From positions 1-64,000 of the forward strand of contig NZ_CANLZW010000026.1 in assembly GCF_947495625.1 (NCBI RefSeq): a stretch of 64,000 nucleotides of DNA, given 5' to 3'. Shown piece after piece: positions 8,569-16,160 of the stretch (position 1 is its first letter; each line of letters begins with the position of its first letter). Under the pieces are notes generated by a model. That model did not search any database and was not told the origin of the DNA. It saw only the letters and a program-made list of their open reading frames with translations. The position numbers and the translations under genes are program-made. The DNA comes from an uncultured Cocleimonas sp. GTDB taxonomy: Bacteria; Pseudomonadota; Gammaproteobacteria; Thiotrichales; Thiotrichaceae.

Positions 8569-11250
8569 ATGAAAAACGCTCAAGCACAGACTATTTACCT
8601 CAAAGATTATCAGCAACCTGCATTCTGGATTGATACTGTCGATCTGGCGTTTGATTTGTTTGATGACCACGCAATTGTTACCTCTAAAGTACAATACCTG
8701 CGAAACGCAGAAGCCACGGCAACCGAACTTGAATTGTTTGGCGCTGAATTAGAGCTGCAATCGATTACCTTAAATGGCTATGAATTGACGGATAAGGATT
8801 ATGCGCTAGAAGATGAAAGCCTGGTTCTGTCAAATCTGGCAGATGAATTCAGCCTGGAAATTGTCACCAAAATATACCCGCAAGATAATAAGTCTCTGGA
8901 AGGTTTATATCAGTCTAGCGGAAACTTCTGCACCCAGTGTGAAGCGCAAGGGTTCCGCAAAATCACCTACTTCCTCGATCGTCCTGATGTAATGGGCAAA
9001 TTCGTCACCACGATTCGAGCAGATAAAACAAAATACCCAGTCATGCTTTCAAACGGTAACCTGATTGATTCTGGCGATGTTCTTAATGAAGGGGATGCTG
9101 AAGCTCCTGAAGGAAGACATTTCGCAGTCTGGGAAGACCCGTTCAAAAAGCCTGCCTATCTATTCGCATTAGTAGCGGGTGATTTAGAGCACGTTACAGA
9201 CAGCTACACCACCACATCAGGCAAAGACGTAAAGTTAGAAATTTACACCGAAGCGCACAATATCGACAAATGCGATCATGCCATGCAATCGCTAAAACGC
9301 GCGATGAAATGGGACGAAGACCGTTTCGGCTTAGAATACGATTTAGACATCTACATGGTCGTCGCCGTTGATGATTTCAATATGGGCGCAATGGAAAATA
9401 AAGGCTTGAATGTCTTTAACTCCAAGTTGGTTTTCGCCAGTCCGGAAACTGCAACTGATAACGATTACACCAATATCGAAGCAGTTATCGGTCACGAATA
9501 CTTCCACAACTGGACAGGTAACCGCGTAACGTGTCGCGATTGGTTCCAGCTAAGTCTTAAAGAAGGACTCACCGTTTTCCGTGATCAGGAATTCACTGCC
9601 GATTTACACTCGCGTGCGGTTAAACGTATCGAAGATGTACGTAGTTTAAGAACCCTGCAATTCGCTGAAGATGCCAGCCCAATGGCGCATCCGATTCGTC
9701 CATCATCGTTTATGGAAATCAATAACTTCTACACCCTGACTGTGTATGAGAAGGGCGCTGAAATCGTTCGACTATACAACACATTGCTAGGTCAAGACGG
9801 CTTCCGTAAAGGCATGGATTTATACTTCGAACGTCACGATGGTCAAGCAGTCACCACCGAAGACTTCCTCGCGGCAATGGCCGATGCCAACGGCATGGAT
9901 TTAAGCCAAATGCAGAACTGGTACGATCAAGCCGGTACGCCAACGGTAGACGTAACCATGGATTACGATGAGGAAGAAAACACCTGCACCTTGAATTTCA
10001 CACAGGCTTACACCACCACGCCAGAAGCAAATGCAGAAGATAAAAAGCCGTACCTGATTCCAATCAAAATAGGGCTGATTGATGTCTCTAGCATCAAACC
10101 GGGCAAAGAGCTTTTAAGCGAAACCGTGCAGTTAACCAAGCAAACGCAAAGCGTGAGATTTAAAGGTATCACCTCAAAACCATTGCCTTCGTTACTCAGA
10201 GATTTTTCAGCGCCTGTAAAACTCAATTACGATTACAGCACCGAAGAAACTATCTTTCTGATGCAACACGATAGCGACGACTTTAATCGCTGGGAAGCAA
10301 GCCAACGTCTCGCTAAAACCCTGATGATGGAAATGCTCGAAGACAAAGCAATGGGCAAGCCGATTGGCGTTGAGCCGGTTGTCATCACAGCTTACCAACA
10401 AGTACTTATGGATGATGATCTGGATAATGCGCTGAAAGCAGAAGCACTAACGCTACCATCAGAAAATGATCTGGCAGAAGCGATGGCGTCGACAGAACAC
10501 AAAGCAGATCCAGAAGCGATTCATGAAGTACGCGAACTGATGCTCAAAACCATCGCATCGGGTTTACGTATTCCATTTGAAAACAAATACGGTCAATTAG
10601 TGAATCAGCTAGGTTCAGAAGAGTATTCACCAGATGCAGTAAGCATCGGCAAGCGTCGTTTAAAAAATACCTGCCTGTCTTATCTCAGCCAGCTCAACGA
10701 CCCAGCGGTAAGCTCATTGATCTACCATCAATTCTCGCAGTCGCTAAAAGAGGGTGGCAATATGACAGACACTTTGGCCGCGCTAAGTTGTTTATCAGAC
10801 ATGCAATGCCCAGAACGCGATCAAGCCTTTGCTGATTTCGAAGCGAAATGGGAACATGATACTTTGGTTATGGATAAATGGTTCGTGATGCAAGCCACAT
10901 CAAGTCTGCCAGACACCCTAGACAATGTTAAAGCATTGATGAATCACAAATTATTCGATATGAAAAACCCGAATAAAGTCCGTTCACTGGTAGGTGCATT
11001 CGCCAATGGCAATCCGGTAAACTTCCACAGTGCAGATGGATCAGGTTATGAATTCCACACCGATCGCGTTCTGGAATTAGACAAGTACAACCCACAAGTC
11101 GCCTCAAGAATGGCGCGTGCGCTAATGAACTGGAGACAGTATGAGCCTGGACGCTCTGAATTAATGCGTGCGCAGTTGGAGCGAATTAAGGCGGTTGATG
11201 GGTTGAGTGGGGATGTTTACGAGATTGTTACCAAGAGTTTGGATTCTTAG
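8569..11250 (+). CDS. pepN: Aminopeptidase N (M1 family)
   Basis: An 893-aa protein, full length for bacterial PepN. The substrate-binding GAMENKGLNVFN motif and the zinc site H309-E310-Y-F-H313 with E332 are intact. It is a cytoplasmic zinc exopeptidase that removes N-terminal residues in peptide recycling. It stands alone: the upstream gene is divergent and a short G6 repeat follows 3 bp after the stop. No strong ribosome binding site precedes the ATG. Confidence 0.97.
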   Translation: MKNAQAQTIYLKDYQQPAFWIDTVDLAFDLFDDHAIVTSKVQYLRNAEATATELELFGAELELQSITLNGYELTDKDYALEDESLVLSNLADEFSLEIVTKIYPQDNKSLEGLYQSSGNFCTQCEAQGFRKITYFLDRPDVMGKFVTTIRADKTKYPVMLSNGNLIDSGDVLNEGDAEAPEGRHFAVWEDPFKKPAYLFALVAGDLEHVTDSYTTTSGKDVKLEIYTEAHNIDKCDHAMQSLKRAMKWDEDRFGLEYDLDIYMVVAVDDFNMGAMENKGLNVFNSKLVFASPETATDNDYTNIEAVIGHEYFHNWTGNRVTCRDWFQLSLKEGLTVFRDQEFTADLHSRAVKRIEDVRSLRTLQFAEDASPMAHPIRPSSFMEINNFYTLTVYEKGAEIVRLYNTLLGQDGFRKGMDLYFERHDGQAVTTEDFLAAMADANGMDLSQMQNWYDQAGTPTVDVTMDYDEEENTCTLNFTQAYTTTPEANAEDKKPYLIPIKIGLIDVSSIKPGKELLSETVQLTKQTQSVRFKGITSKPLPSLLRDFSAPVKLNYDYSTEETIFLMQHDSDDFNRWEASQRLAKTLMMEMLEDKAMGKPIGVEPVVITAYQQVLMDDDLDNALKAEALTLPSENDLAEAMASTEHKADPEAIHEVRELMLKTIASGLRIPFENKYGQLVNQLGSEEYSPDAVSIGKRRLKNTCLSYLSQLNDPAVSSLIYHQFSQSLKEGGNMTDTLAALSCLSDMQCPERDQAFADFEAKWEHDTLVMDKWFVMQATSSLPDTLDNVKALMNHKLFDMKNPNKVRSLVGAFANGNPVNFHSADGSGYEFHTDRVLELDKYNPQVASRMARALMNWRQYEPGRSELMRAQLERIKAVDGLSGDVYEIVTKSLDS

Positions 11251-11253
11251 TTT

Positions 11254-11286
11254 AAAAAGTGCCTAAAAGTAGGGGGGTGATGTTTT
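11254..11286 (+). repeat. Intergenic G6 repeat, short form
   Basis: AAAAAGTGCC, then TAAAAGTAGGGGGGTGATG and TTTT. It begins immediately after the pepN stop codon, where it could act as a 3' hairpin. Confidence 0.85.
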
Positions 11287-11337
11287 CATTCTCCTGCCCC
11301 AAACTTTTTGTGGATGATGAATAAAAAGTGAAAATAT

Positions 11338-12273
11338 ATGATACCTAGCCAAAGTTATTACCGAATAATGTCAGGCGCTAAGAGTGCTTACTTTAATGAC
11401 TGTTATGAACATGGCTTTATTGGTGGAGACTGGGGTATTCATCAAGATCTTTCTAATGATCTGACTGAAGCTTGGCAGGACTTCAATAAGAAATTTATAC
11501 CTGTTTTTTTAGAAGCTCATCCTGAAAAATCAAAAATTGCTGCAGGGCTGGCTTGTGGAATGCTTCATACGATATGTAAAGGTATGAATGTGGGCGATAT
11601 TATTTTAACTCCAAATGGTAGCGGCCAATATTTTGTTGGTGAATTAATTTCGGAATATTATTATGAAGAAGGACAAATATTACCTCATCGTCGCAGAGTA
11701 AAATGGTACAAAAATAGTATCAGTAGAGAAGAAATGAGCGAGCAACTCAAAAATTCTGCAGGTTCTATTGGTACAGTAAGTAACTTATCAAAATATGTAG
11801 AAGAAATAGAAAGTCTGTTATCTGGGAAGAGACCTCCATCTCTAACTCATAGTGATGAAAACGTTGAAGACCCTACGGTTTTTGCCTTAGAGAAGCATCT
11901 CGAAGACTTTTTAATAGCCAACTGGCAATCAACAGAGCTTGGTTCGGAATATAATATCTTTAGTGATGAAGGTGTTTTAGTTGGTCAGCAATACCCTAGT
12001 GATACTGGTCCTATAGACATTTTAGCAATTAGTAAAGATGAAGCGACCTTACTAGTCGTTGAGTTAAAACGCGGTCGTGCGAGTGATGTGGTTGTTGGTC
12101 AAATTCAAAGATATATGGGGTATGTGAAGGATGTCTTAGCTGAGCCTCATCAACAAGTCAAAGGTGTGATTATTGCTCTAGAGGATGATTTAAAGCTTAA
12201 GCGTGCTTTAAGCATTGCTGTAGGAATTGAGTTTTACCGTTATCAGGTATCTTTTAAACTCTTAAAAACTTAA
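11338..12273 (+). CDS. Endonuclease NucS-like / PD-(D/E)XK protein, possible defence nuclease
   Basis: A 311-aa protein in two parts. The N-terminal half (about 1-160) includes VGDIILTPNGSGQYFVGEL and RRVKWYKNSISREEMS, resembling the DNA-reading part of restriction-type proteins. The C-terminal half carries a PD-(D/E)XK core: D227 (GPIDILA), E242-x-K244 (VVELKRG) and Q255, as in NucS/DUF91 nucleases. It is probably a cytoplasmic DNA-cleaving enzyme acting on modified or foreign DNA (inference). No methyltransferase is adjacent. It sits next to the RAYT/REP unit and the toxin-antitoxin pair, and is AT-rich, fitting an accessory island. Confidence 0.7.
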   Translation: MIPSQSYYRIMSGAKSAYFNDCYEHGFIGGDWGIHQDLSNDLTEAWQDFNKKFIPVFLEAHPEKSKIAAGLACGMLHTICKGMNVGDIILTPNGSGQYFVGELISEYYYEEGQILPHRRRVKWYKNSISREEMSEQLKNSAGSIGTVSNLSKYVEEIESLLSGKRPPSLTHSDENVEDPTVFALEKHLEDFLIANWQSTELGSEYNIFSDEGVLVGQQYPSDTGPIDILAISKDEATLLVVELKRGRASDVVVGQIQRYMGYVKDVLAEPHQQVKGVIIALEDDLKLKRALSIAVGIEFYRYQVSFKLLKT

Positions 12274-12292
12274 TTTGTTAAAACCTTTCATA

Positions 12293-12463
12293 TAAAAACA
12301 GCCTAAAAACACGGTAACCCGCATATTAAACACGTAGGTCGGATAAACGCGGTAACTCGCATATCAAATATTAAACTCGTAGGTCGGATAAGGTTCGCCA
12401 TCCGACATCTGTTTCTGATCACACATGGTCATGTCGGATGGCACTGCGTTTATCCGACCTACG
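12293..12463. repeat. REP cluster downstream of the RAYT gene
   Basis: Contains several copies of the REP core GTAGGTCGGATAA: about 12333-12346, 12379-12391, and an inverted copy TTATCCGACCTAC at about 12449-12461. The last two, with CATCCGACAT (12399-12408) and ATGTCGGATG (12431-12440), form a large imperfect palindrome (12379-12463). At 12293-12315 an A-rich GCCTAAAAA segment may be a decayed G6 repeat. The REP palindrome supplies the stop codon of the RAYT gene. Confidence 0.85.
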
Positions 12464-12995
12464 ATTCTGATCTCTCTCCGGCATTTAAATCTTGTACCGT
12501 TTCACCCCAATCTTCTAGGTAATAATCCTGTCTGACTAAATGATGGAATGTTGAATGGGGCCATTCTTTTACAGATTCCACTAAACCATGTTTGACTGGA
12601 TTGTAATGTATGTAATCCATATGTCGCTGGAAGTCATTTTCATCGCGAATGGTGTGTTCCCAAAATCTATGTTGCCAGATTCCACGTTCGTTTCTTTTTA
12701 TTCTTGTGGGTGATAAATATTCGTCTTTTTCTATTGATTTTGAGAAGGCTTTTTTGATTTCACGCCAACGTCCTGAATAATCGTTATCATTTTCTGGTAG
12801 CGTCCAAATAGTATGCATATGATCTGGAAGAATAACCCATGATTCAATCTTAAAAGGTTTGTTCTTTCGAGTGTTCTTTACGGCTGTTCGTAATTCATTG
12901 ATGTGATCTACGAGTAAGCTCTTTTTGCGTTCTAAAAGGTTGACCGTAAAAAAATAGCTTCCACCAGATACGTAATTGCGACGATAGTTTGGCAT
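12459..12995 (-). CDS. REP-associated tyrosine transposase (RAYT)
   Basis: A 178-aa Y1/HUH-family protein with the N-terminal signature YVSGGSYFFTVN, the metal-binding HUH motif in LPDHMHTIW, and the catalytic Tyr helix DYIHYNPVKHGLV. RAYTs bind and cut REP hairpins as single strands. REP elements flank this gene on both sides (12293-12463 and 13016-13047), the diagnostic arrangement. The last codons AGERSES and the stop codon TAG lie partly in the downstream REP, so the C-terminal end is encoded by REP-adjacent DNA. It appears intact. Confidence 0.93.
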   Translation of the reverse strand: MPNYRRNYVSGGSYFFTVNLLERKKSLLVDHINELRTAVKNTRKNKPFKIESWVILPDHMHTIWTLPENDNDYSGRWREIKKAFSKSIEKDEYLSPTRIKRNERGIWQHRFWEHTIRDENDFQRHMDYIHYNPVKHGLVESVKEWPHSTFHHLVRQDYYLEDWGETVQDLNAGERSES

Positions 12996-13015
12996 GAATT
13001 GAGTATATCGCTGTC

Positions 13016-13047
13016 GTCGGATAGCGCTGCGCTTATCCGACCTACGG
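13016..13047. repeat. REP palindrome upstream of the RAYT gene
   Basis: GTCGGATA, GCGCTGCGCT, TATCCGAC form an imperfect palindrome, followed by CTACGG. It has the same core as the REPs on the other side of the RAYT gene. Confidence 0.85.
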
Positions 13048-13063
13048 TTAGAGCAATATTATG

Positions 13064-13096
13064 AAAAAGCGCCTATAAGTAGGGGGGTGACATTTT
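13064..13096 (+). repeat. Intergenic G6 repeat, short form
   Basis: AAAAAGCGCC, TATAAGTAGGGGGGTGAC, ATTTT. Its right end is also the start of the long direct repeat that flanks higBA. Confidence 0.8.
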
Positions 13097-13200
13097 AGAA
13101 TAATTCCCTTGTTACAACCAACACTGCGCCATGCTTACGCATGACCCTGCGTACCCTTCTGGCTCCTGGTGAGCCTGGAAGGGCAAGTAGGGAGGTGTAT
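13083..13200. repeat. Long direct repeat A flanking higBA
   Basis: About 115 bp, starting GGGGGGTGACATTTTAGAAT and ending AAGTAGGGAGGTGTAT. It matches 14028-14149 over nearly its whole length (shared blocks include AACACTGCGCCATGCTT, GCGCATGACCCTG in the other copy, and GGTGAGCCTGGAA). It contains two hairpins: CATGC-TTAC-GCATG, and a longer one with CCCTTCTGGCTC against GAGCCTGGAAGGG. Both ends carry the G-rich motif of the dispersed repeat. Confidence 0.85.
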
Positions 13201-13616
13201 TAAACATCAAAAAACAATGCCGGACTAAGCCCAAAGCGTTTACTCAATGCTTCAATGTGATTTCGCGTTAAATTACGTTTGTGATTCAATATTTTGGAAA
13301 TGAGTGTTTTAGAGCCCACTTCGGGAAGATCGGCAATACCAAGTCCATGTTGCTCCATAATGAGTTTTAGTGTTGCAACATCATCCAGCTTGGAGATTCG
13401 CTGATTGAACTCGTTAAATTCTTCGGCGGTATTTTCCCAGCGTTCTATTGATGCTGATAGAAGCTCGATCAAAGGGCGTTGATTGTCATAATCTTCTATG
13501 AGTTCATCCATTAATGCCAAGGCTTGTTGGTATTCCTTATCGTTTTTAATTTCAATGATATAAGTCGCTTCTGAAAATAATTCATTAGCTTTTAGTTTGA
13601 TTTGTTCGAATCCCAT
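13200..13616 (-). CDS. higA: Antitoxin HigA-like, XRE-type HTH
   Basis: A 138-aa protein. The N-terminal 80 residues are helical; the C-terminal half is a HigA-type helix-turn-helix (LKLIMEQHGLGIADLPEV...SKILNHKRNLTRNHIEALSKRFGLSPALFF). It should neutralise the HigB toxin and repress its own operon through the two palindromes upstream. It is second in the operon, 3 bp after higB, the order typical of hig modules. The stop codon touches direct repeat A. Confidence 0.9.
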   Translation of the reverse strand: MGFEQIKLKANELFSEATYIIEIKNDKEYQQALALMDELIEDYDNQRPLIELLSASIERWENTAEEFNEFNQRISKLDDVATLKLIMEQHGLGIADLPEVGSKTLISKILNHKRNLTRNHIEALSKRFGLSPALFFDV

Positions 13617-13619
13617 AAA

Positions 13620-13934
13620 TCACCTCTTTGAATTTTTTGTATGCTGCTTGCATAACTTATCGTACTCGGCGTGAGATACGATATGTTTGATAAATAAACG
13701 TTGATCCCGGAATTCTATAAACGCAATCAAGCGTAGGTTATTACCGCCAATATCAATCACCCACCATTTATCTTTGTATTTAAAGTTATCAAGAGAAGGG
13801 AATACTTTGCGTAGATCGTCTGGTTGTTTGAATTCGCCTGACTTTAGTACTTTATAAATTCTATCCAATGTATCTGCCTGATTTGGATATTGTAACGCGG
13901 CATCCTTAAAAGGTTTTCTGGATATAACGTGCAA
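13620..13934 (-). CDS. higB: Toxin HigB-like mRNA interferase
   Basis: A 104-aa RelE/HigB-fold protein (MHVISRKPFKDAALQYPN...WWVIDIGGNNLRLIAFIEF...IKHIVSHAEYDKLC), matching the HigB toxin family in length and pattern. It would cleave ribosome-bound mRNA. It is the first gene of the higBA operon, directly behind a strong autoregulated promoter. The cassette lies between two long direct repeats, suggesting it was acquired or can be lost as a unit. Confidence 0.9.
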   Translation of the reverse strand: MHVISRKPFKDAALQYPNQADTLDRIYKVLKSGEFKQPDDLRKVFPSLDNFKYKDKWWVIDIGGNNLRLIAFIEFRDQRLFIKHIVSHAEYDKLCKQHTKNSKR

Positions 13935-13953
13935 TTGTTTCGCCTTCTTTTTA

Positions 13954-13996
13954 TTGACATATTGTCAACTATATTGTCTTGTTGACATATTGTCAA
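13954..13996 (-). promoter_or_regulatory. higBA promoter with paired HigA operators
   Basis: Two identical palindromes TTGACATATTGTCAA lie at 13954-13968 and 13982-13996, 28 bp apart. Read on the minus strand, TTGACA (13996-13991), 17 bp and TATAGT (13973-13968) form a near-ideal sigma-70 promoter whose boxes lie inside the palindromes. Repressor binding would occlude both boxes. Confidence 0.85.
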
Positions 13997-14027
13997 CTAC
14001 AGATAATGCAAAAAAACTGATATAAAG

Positions 14028-14149
14028 TTGGGTGTTACATTTAAGAATGATTCCCTTGCTTCAACAAACACTGCGCCATGCTTGCGCATGACCCTGTGTA
14101 CCCTTTTGGCTCTTGGTGAGCCTGGAATGGAATTAGGGTGCAACATTTA
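14028..14149. repeat. Long direct repeat B flanking higBA
   Basis: Same orientation as repeat A (13083-13200), about 80 percent identical by eye. It starts GTTGGGTGTTACATTTAAG and ends AATTAGGGTGCAAC, so its G-rich ends are more decayed than those of A. It lies upstream of the higBA promoter. Confidence 0.8.
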
Positions 14150-14268
14150 AACCTTTAGAATCAGAATACAAATCCGTTTATGCCTTTTGTGGTATAGGTT
14201 TCGTTTAACAGATCTACTAAAATGCTTGCTGTTACAGTCAATCCTCACTCCAAATCACAGGAAGTTGT

Positions 14269-15201
14269 ATGTCAGCAGAACACCCGATAATTGCGTTCGT
14301 TAGTTCAGCCGGAGCTGGTAGTGCTGCGGTCACTCAGGCTTTTGAGAATATCTTTTTTCGGGAGCGCGTCAAGGCTGTATATATTCAGGGCAATGCTTTT
14401 CATCGTTATGATCGTAAACAAATGCGTGAGGAAATTAAGAAAGCCAAGGAAGAGGGCAAAGTCTTAAGCCACTATAGTCCTGAAGGTAATCATCTGGATA
14501 AGCTGGAATCTTTGTTCTTTCAATACGCTGCTGTTGGCACGGGTATGTCTCGTTACTACTTGCATACGCAGAAGCTCGCAGATCGTTTCGAGCAGCAATC
14601 AGGTACGTTTACACCCTGGAAAGAATTGCCGAGAAAGAGTGATCTATTGTTATATCGTGGCCATCATGGGGCAGCTGTGTGGGGTGATATCAATCTCTCA
14701 CAATATCCTGATCTGTTGGTTGGTGTGGCACCAAATGTTAATCTGGAATGGATTCGCAAATTAAAGCGCGACAATACTTTGCGCGATTACACCCGTGAAG
14801 AAATTGAGGAAACCATCATTGCGCGGATGAAAGATTACGCCGAGCACATCACTCCCCAGTTTTCACGCACCCATATCAATCTGCAAATGATTCCGCTGGT
14901 GGATACATCAGATCCATTCTCTGCAAGAGATGAACCTACACTCGAAGAATGTTATCTAGTCATTAACTTTCAGAACGTTGAATATCCGGATTTTCCACGC
15001 TATTTAAAGCATATCCAGAATTCTTTTATGTCTGGCAGAAACACGATGGTTGTGCCGGGAAGCCAAATGCTTCATGCACTGGAAATTATCTTGATGCCTA
15101 TCATTCATGAATTGGTAAAGAAGAGTCGCAAGTTACGAAATATCAAAAAACCACCGAAGCAAAAGAAAAGTGGTTTGCTGGGTTTATTGTACGAATTGTA
15201 A
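14269..15201 (+). CDS. Phosphoribulokinase homologue lacking catalytic residues (pseudo-PRK)
   Basis: A 310-aa protein, colinear with proteobacterial class I phosphoribulokinase (about 290 aa) plus a basic C-terminal tail (KKPPKQKKSGLL). The N-terminal 49 residues align without gaps to Rhodobacter sphaeroides PRK (as I recall it): Walker A is changed (S12, A14, A19, A20 for G12, S14, S19, T20), the catalytic base D42 is N42 (GNAFHRY for GDAFHRF), and the Walker-B-region Glu of YEGLHG is Arg (YRGHHG). Retained are H45, R49 and the NLEWIRKL/KRD region with the second Asp. It therefore has the fold but probably not the kinase activity; a binding or regulatory role is inferred. The start has a good site (AGGAAG). 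No RuBisCO or other Calvin gene is nearby. Confidence 0.85.
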   Translation: MSAEHPIIAFVSSAGAGSAAVTQAFENIFFRERVKAVYIQGNAFHRYDRKQMREEIKKAKEEGKVLSHYSPEGNHLDKLESLFFQYAAVGTGMSRYYLHTQKLADRFEQQSGTFTPWKELPRKSDLLLYRGHHGAAVWGDINLSQYPDLLVGVAPNVNLEWIRKLKRDNTLRDYTREEIEETIIARMKDYAEHITPQFSRTHINLQMIPLVDTSDPFSARDEPTLEECYLVINFQNVEYPDFPRYLKHIQNSFMSGRNTMVVPGSQMLHALEIILMPIIHELVKKSRKLRNIKKPPKQKKSGLLGLLYEL

Positions 15202-15259
15202 TCAGACGCATTGTTAGTGGCACAGTTAGTAATATAGTGAGACTACCTAATGAAGCACA

Positions 15260-15295
15260 TAAAAAAGTGCATCAAAGTAGGGGGGTGAGCTTTTT
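15260..15295 (+). repeat. Intergenic G6 repeat, short form
   Basis: AAAAAAGTGC, ATCAAAGTAGGGGGGTGAGC, TTTTT, 58 bp after the pseudo-PRK gene. The rest of the gap to 15473 shows only short CTCTAAAACA tandem-like repeats (about 15380-15420). Confidence 0.85.
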
Positions 15296-15473
15296 CACTA
15301 AATACAGCTATTCTATTAAGCTCCCAATTGCATCTGTCTATTGATTTGATTCGTTTTAAGTCTTATCCAAACACTTTGCTGTTTAAAACACTGCTCTCTA
15401 AAACAGTGATCTCTAAAACATAGCATTATGCGTTTTTGGATATGAACACTTAACTTTCATTAGGGTACCAATC

Positions 15474-16013
15474 ATGCGCTCAGTTTCTCTTAAATTACCT
15501 TCTGTCTTCATCTCCCTATTATTTCTTGTTTCTTTGAATGTACATGCAGCGCCACCGCCTGAGAGCTTTGATAGTTTGAATAGTGCATTCCCTGATATGA
15601 CATTTGTTGATCCAGACGGAAAGCAAGCCAAGATATCAGATTACAAAGGTGAAGTAGTTTTGGTGAAATTATGGGCGACATGGTGTGGAGTCTGCCGTAA
15701 AAAATGGCCAGAGCATCAAGCGCTCTATAATGAAATTAAAGATGATAAAGGCGTTCGCGTAATCACACTTTCAGTCGCTGAAGACCCTAAAGATAGTCAG
15801 AAATGGGCGGATGAGCAAGGTTATACAGTACCTCTTTATGTGAACAATATTACCGATAGAGGAGCTGTTCAAGTGGCTGATGATAGAGATTCCCTCTACT
15901 TTATCAAAGGAACGCCAATGAAGTTTTTAATCGATAAAGACGGTATTTTAAGAAAGAAAGTGGTTGGTTTAAATGGCGAAGTAACCGCTGCAGATATTCG
16001 CCAATTACTATAA
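15474..16013 (+). CDS. Periplasmic TlpA-like thioredoxin-fold protein
   Basis: A 179-aa protein. An N-terminal signal peptide (ending NVHA-APP) is followed by a redoxin/TlpA domain with the active site WATWCGVCRKKW (CGVC) and the cis-Pro loop GTPMKFLID. It would reduce or exchange disulfides in the periplasm. It is a single gene between G6 repeats, with no cytochrome-maturation genes around it. A second TlpA-like protein with CPPC is at 59874. Confidence 0.85.
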   Translation: MRSVSLKLPSVFISLLFLVSLNVHAAPPPESFDSLNSAFPDMTFVDPDGKQAKISDYKGEVVLVKLWATWCGVCRKKWPEHQALYNEIKDDKGVRVITLSVAEDPKDSQKWADEQGYTVPLYVNNITDRGAVQVADDRDSLYFIKGTPMKFLIDKDGILRKKVVGLNGEVTAADIRQLL

Positions 16014-16050
16014 AGCGGAATCCTCATGAAAGTAGGAGGTGTCTTTTTTT
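16010..16050 (+). repeat. Intergenic G6 repeat, decayed short form
   Basis: GAAAGTAGGAGGTGTC followed by a T-run directly after the redoxin stop. The G-run is interrupted (GGAGG), and the left end is only loosely recognisable. Confidence 0.55.
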
Positions 16051-16160
16051 AAGTTCTATTGACCTGGATTTGGTTTTAATTTGTGATTTTGGTTTAGAGT
16101 AAACACGTATTAGCGCATCGACAACATCGATTTAAGGTAACTTATTTGGGGTAAACTGAT

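Noticed and set aside
13083-14149. Direct repeats around higBA as integron attC sites
   Set aside because: They contain hairpins but lack recognisable GTTRRRY / RYYYAAC end boxes, so I call them direct repeats only.
14269-15201. Evidence for a Calvin cycle
   Set aside because: The PRK homologue lacks catalytic residues and no RuBisCO, cbb or carboxysome gene is nearby.
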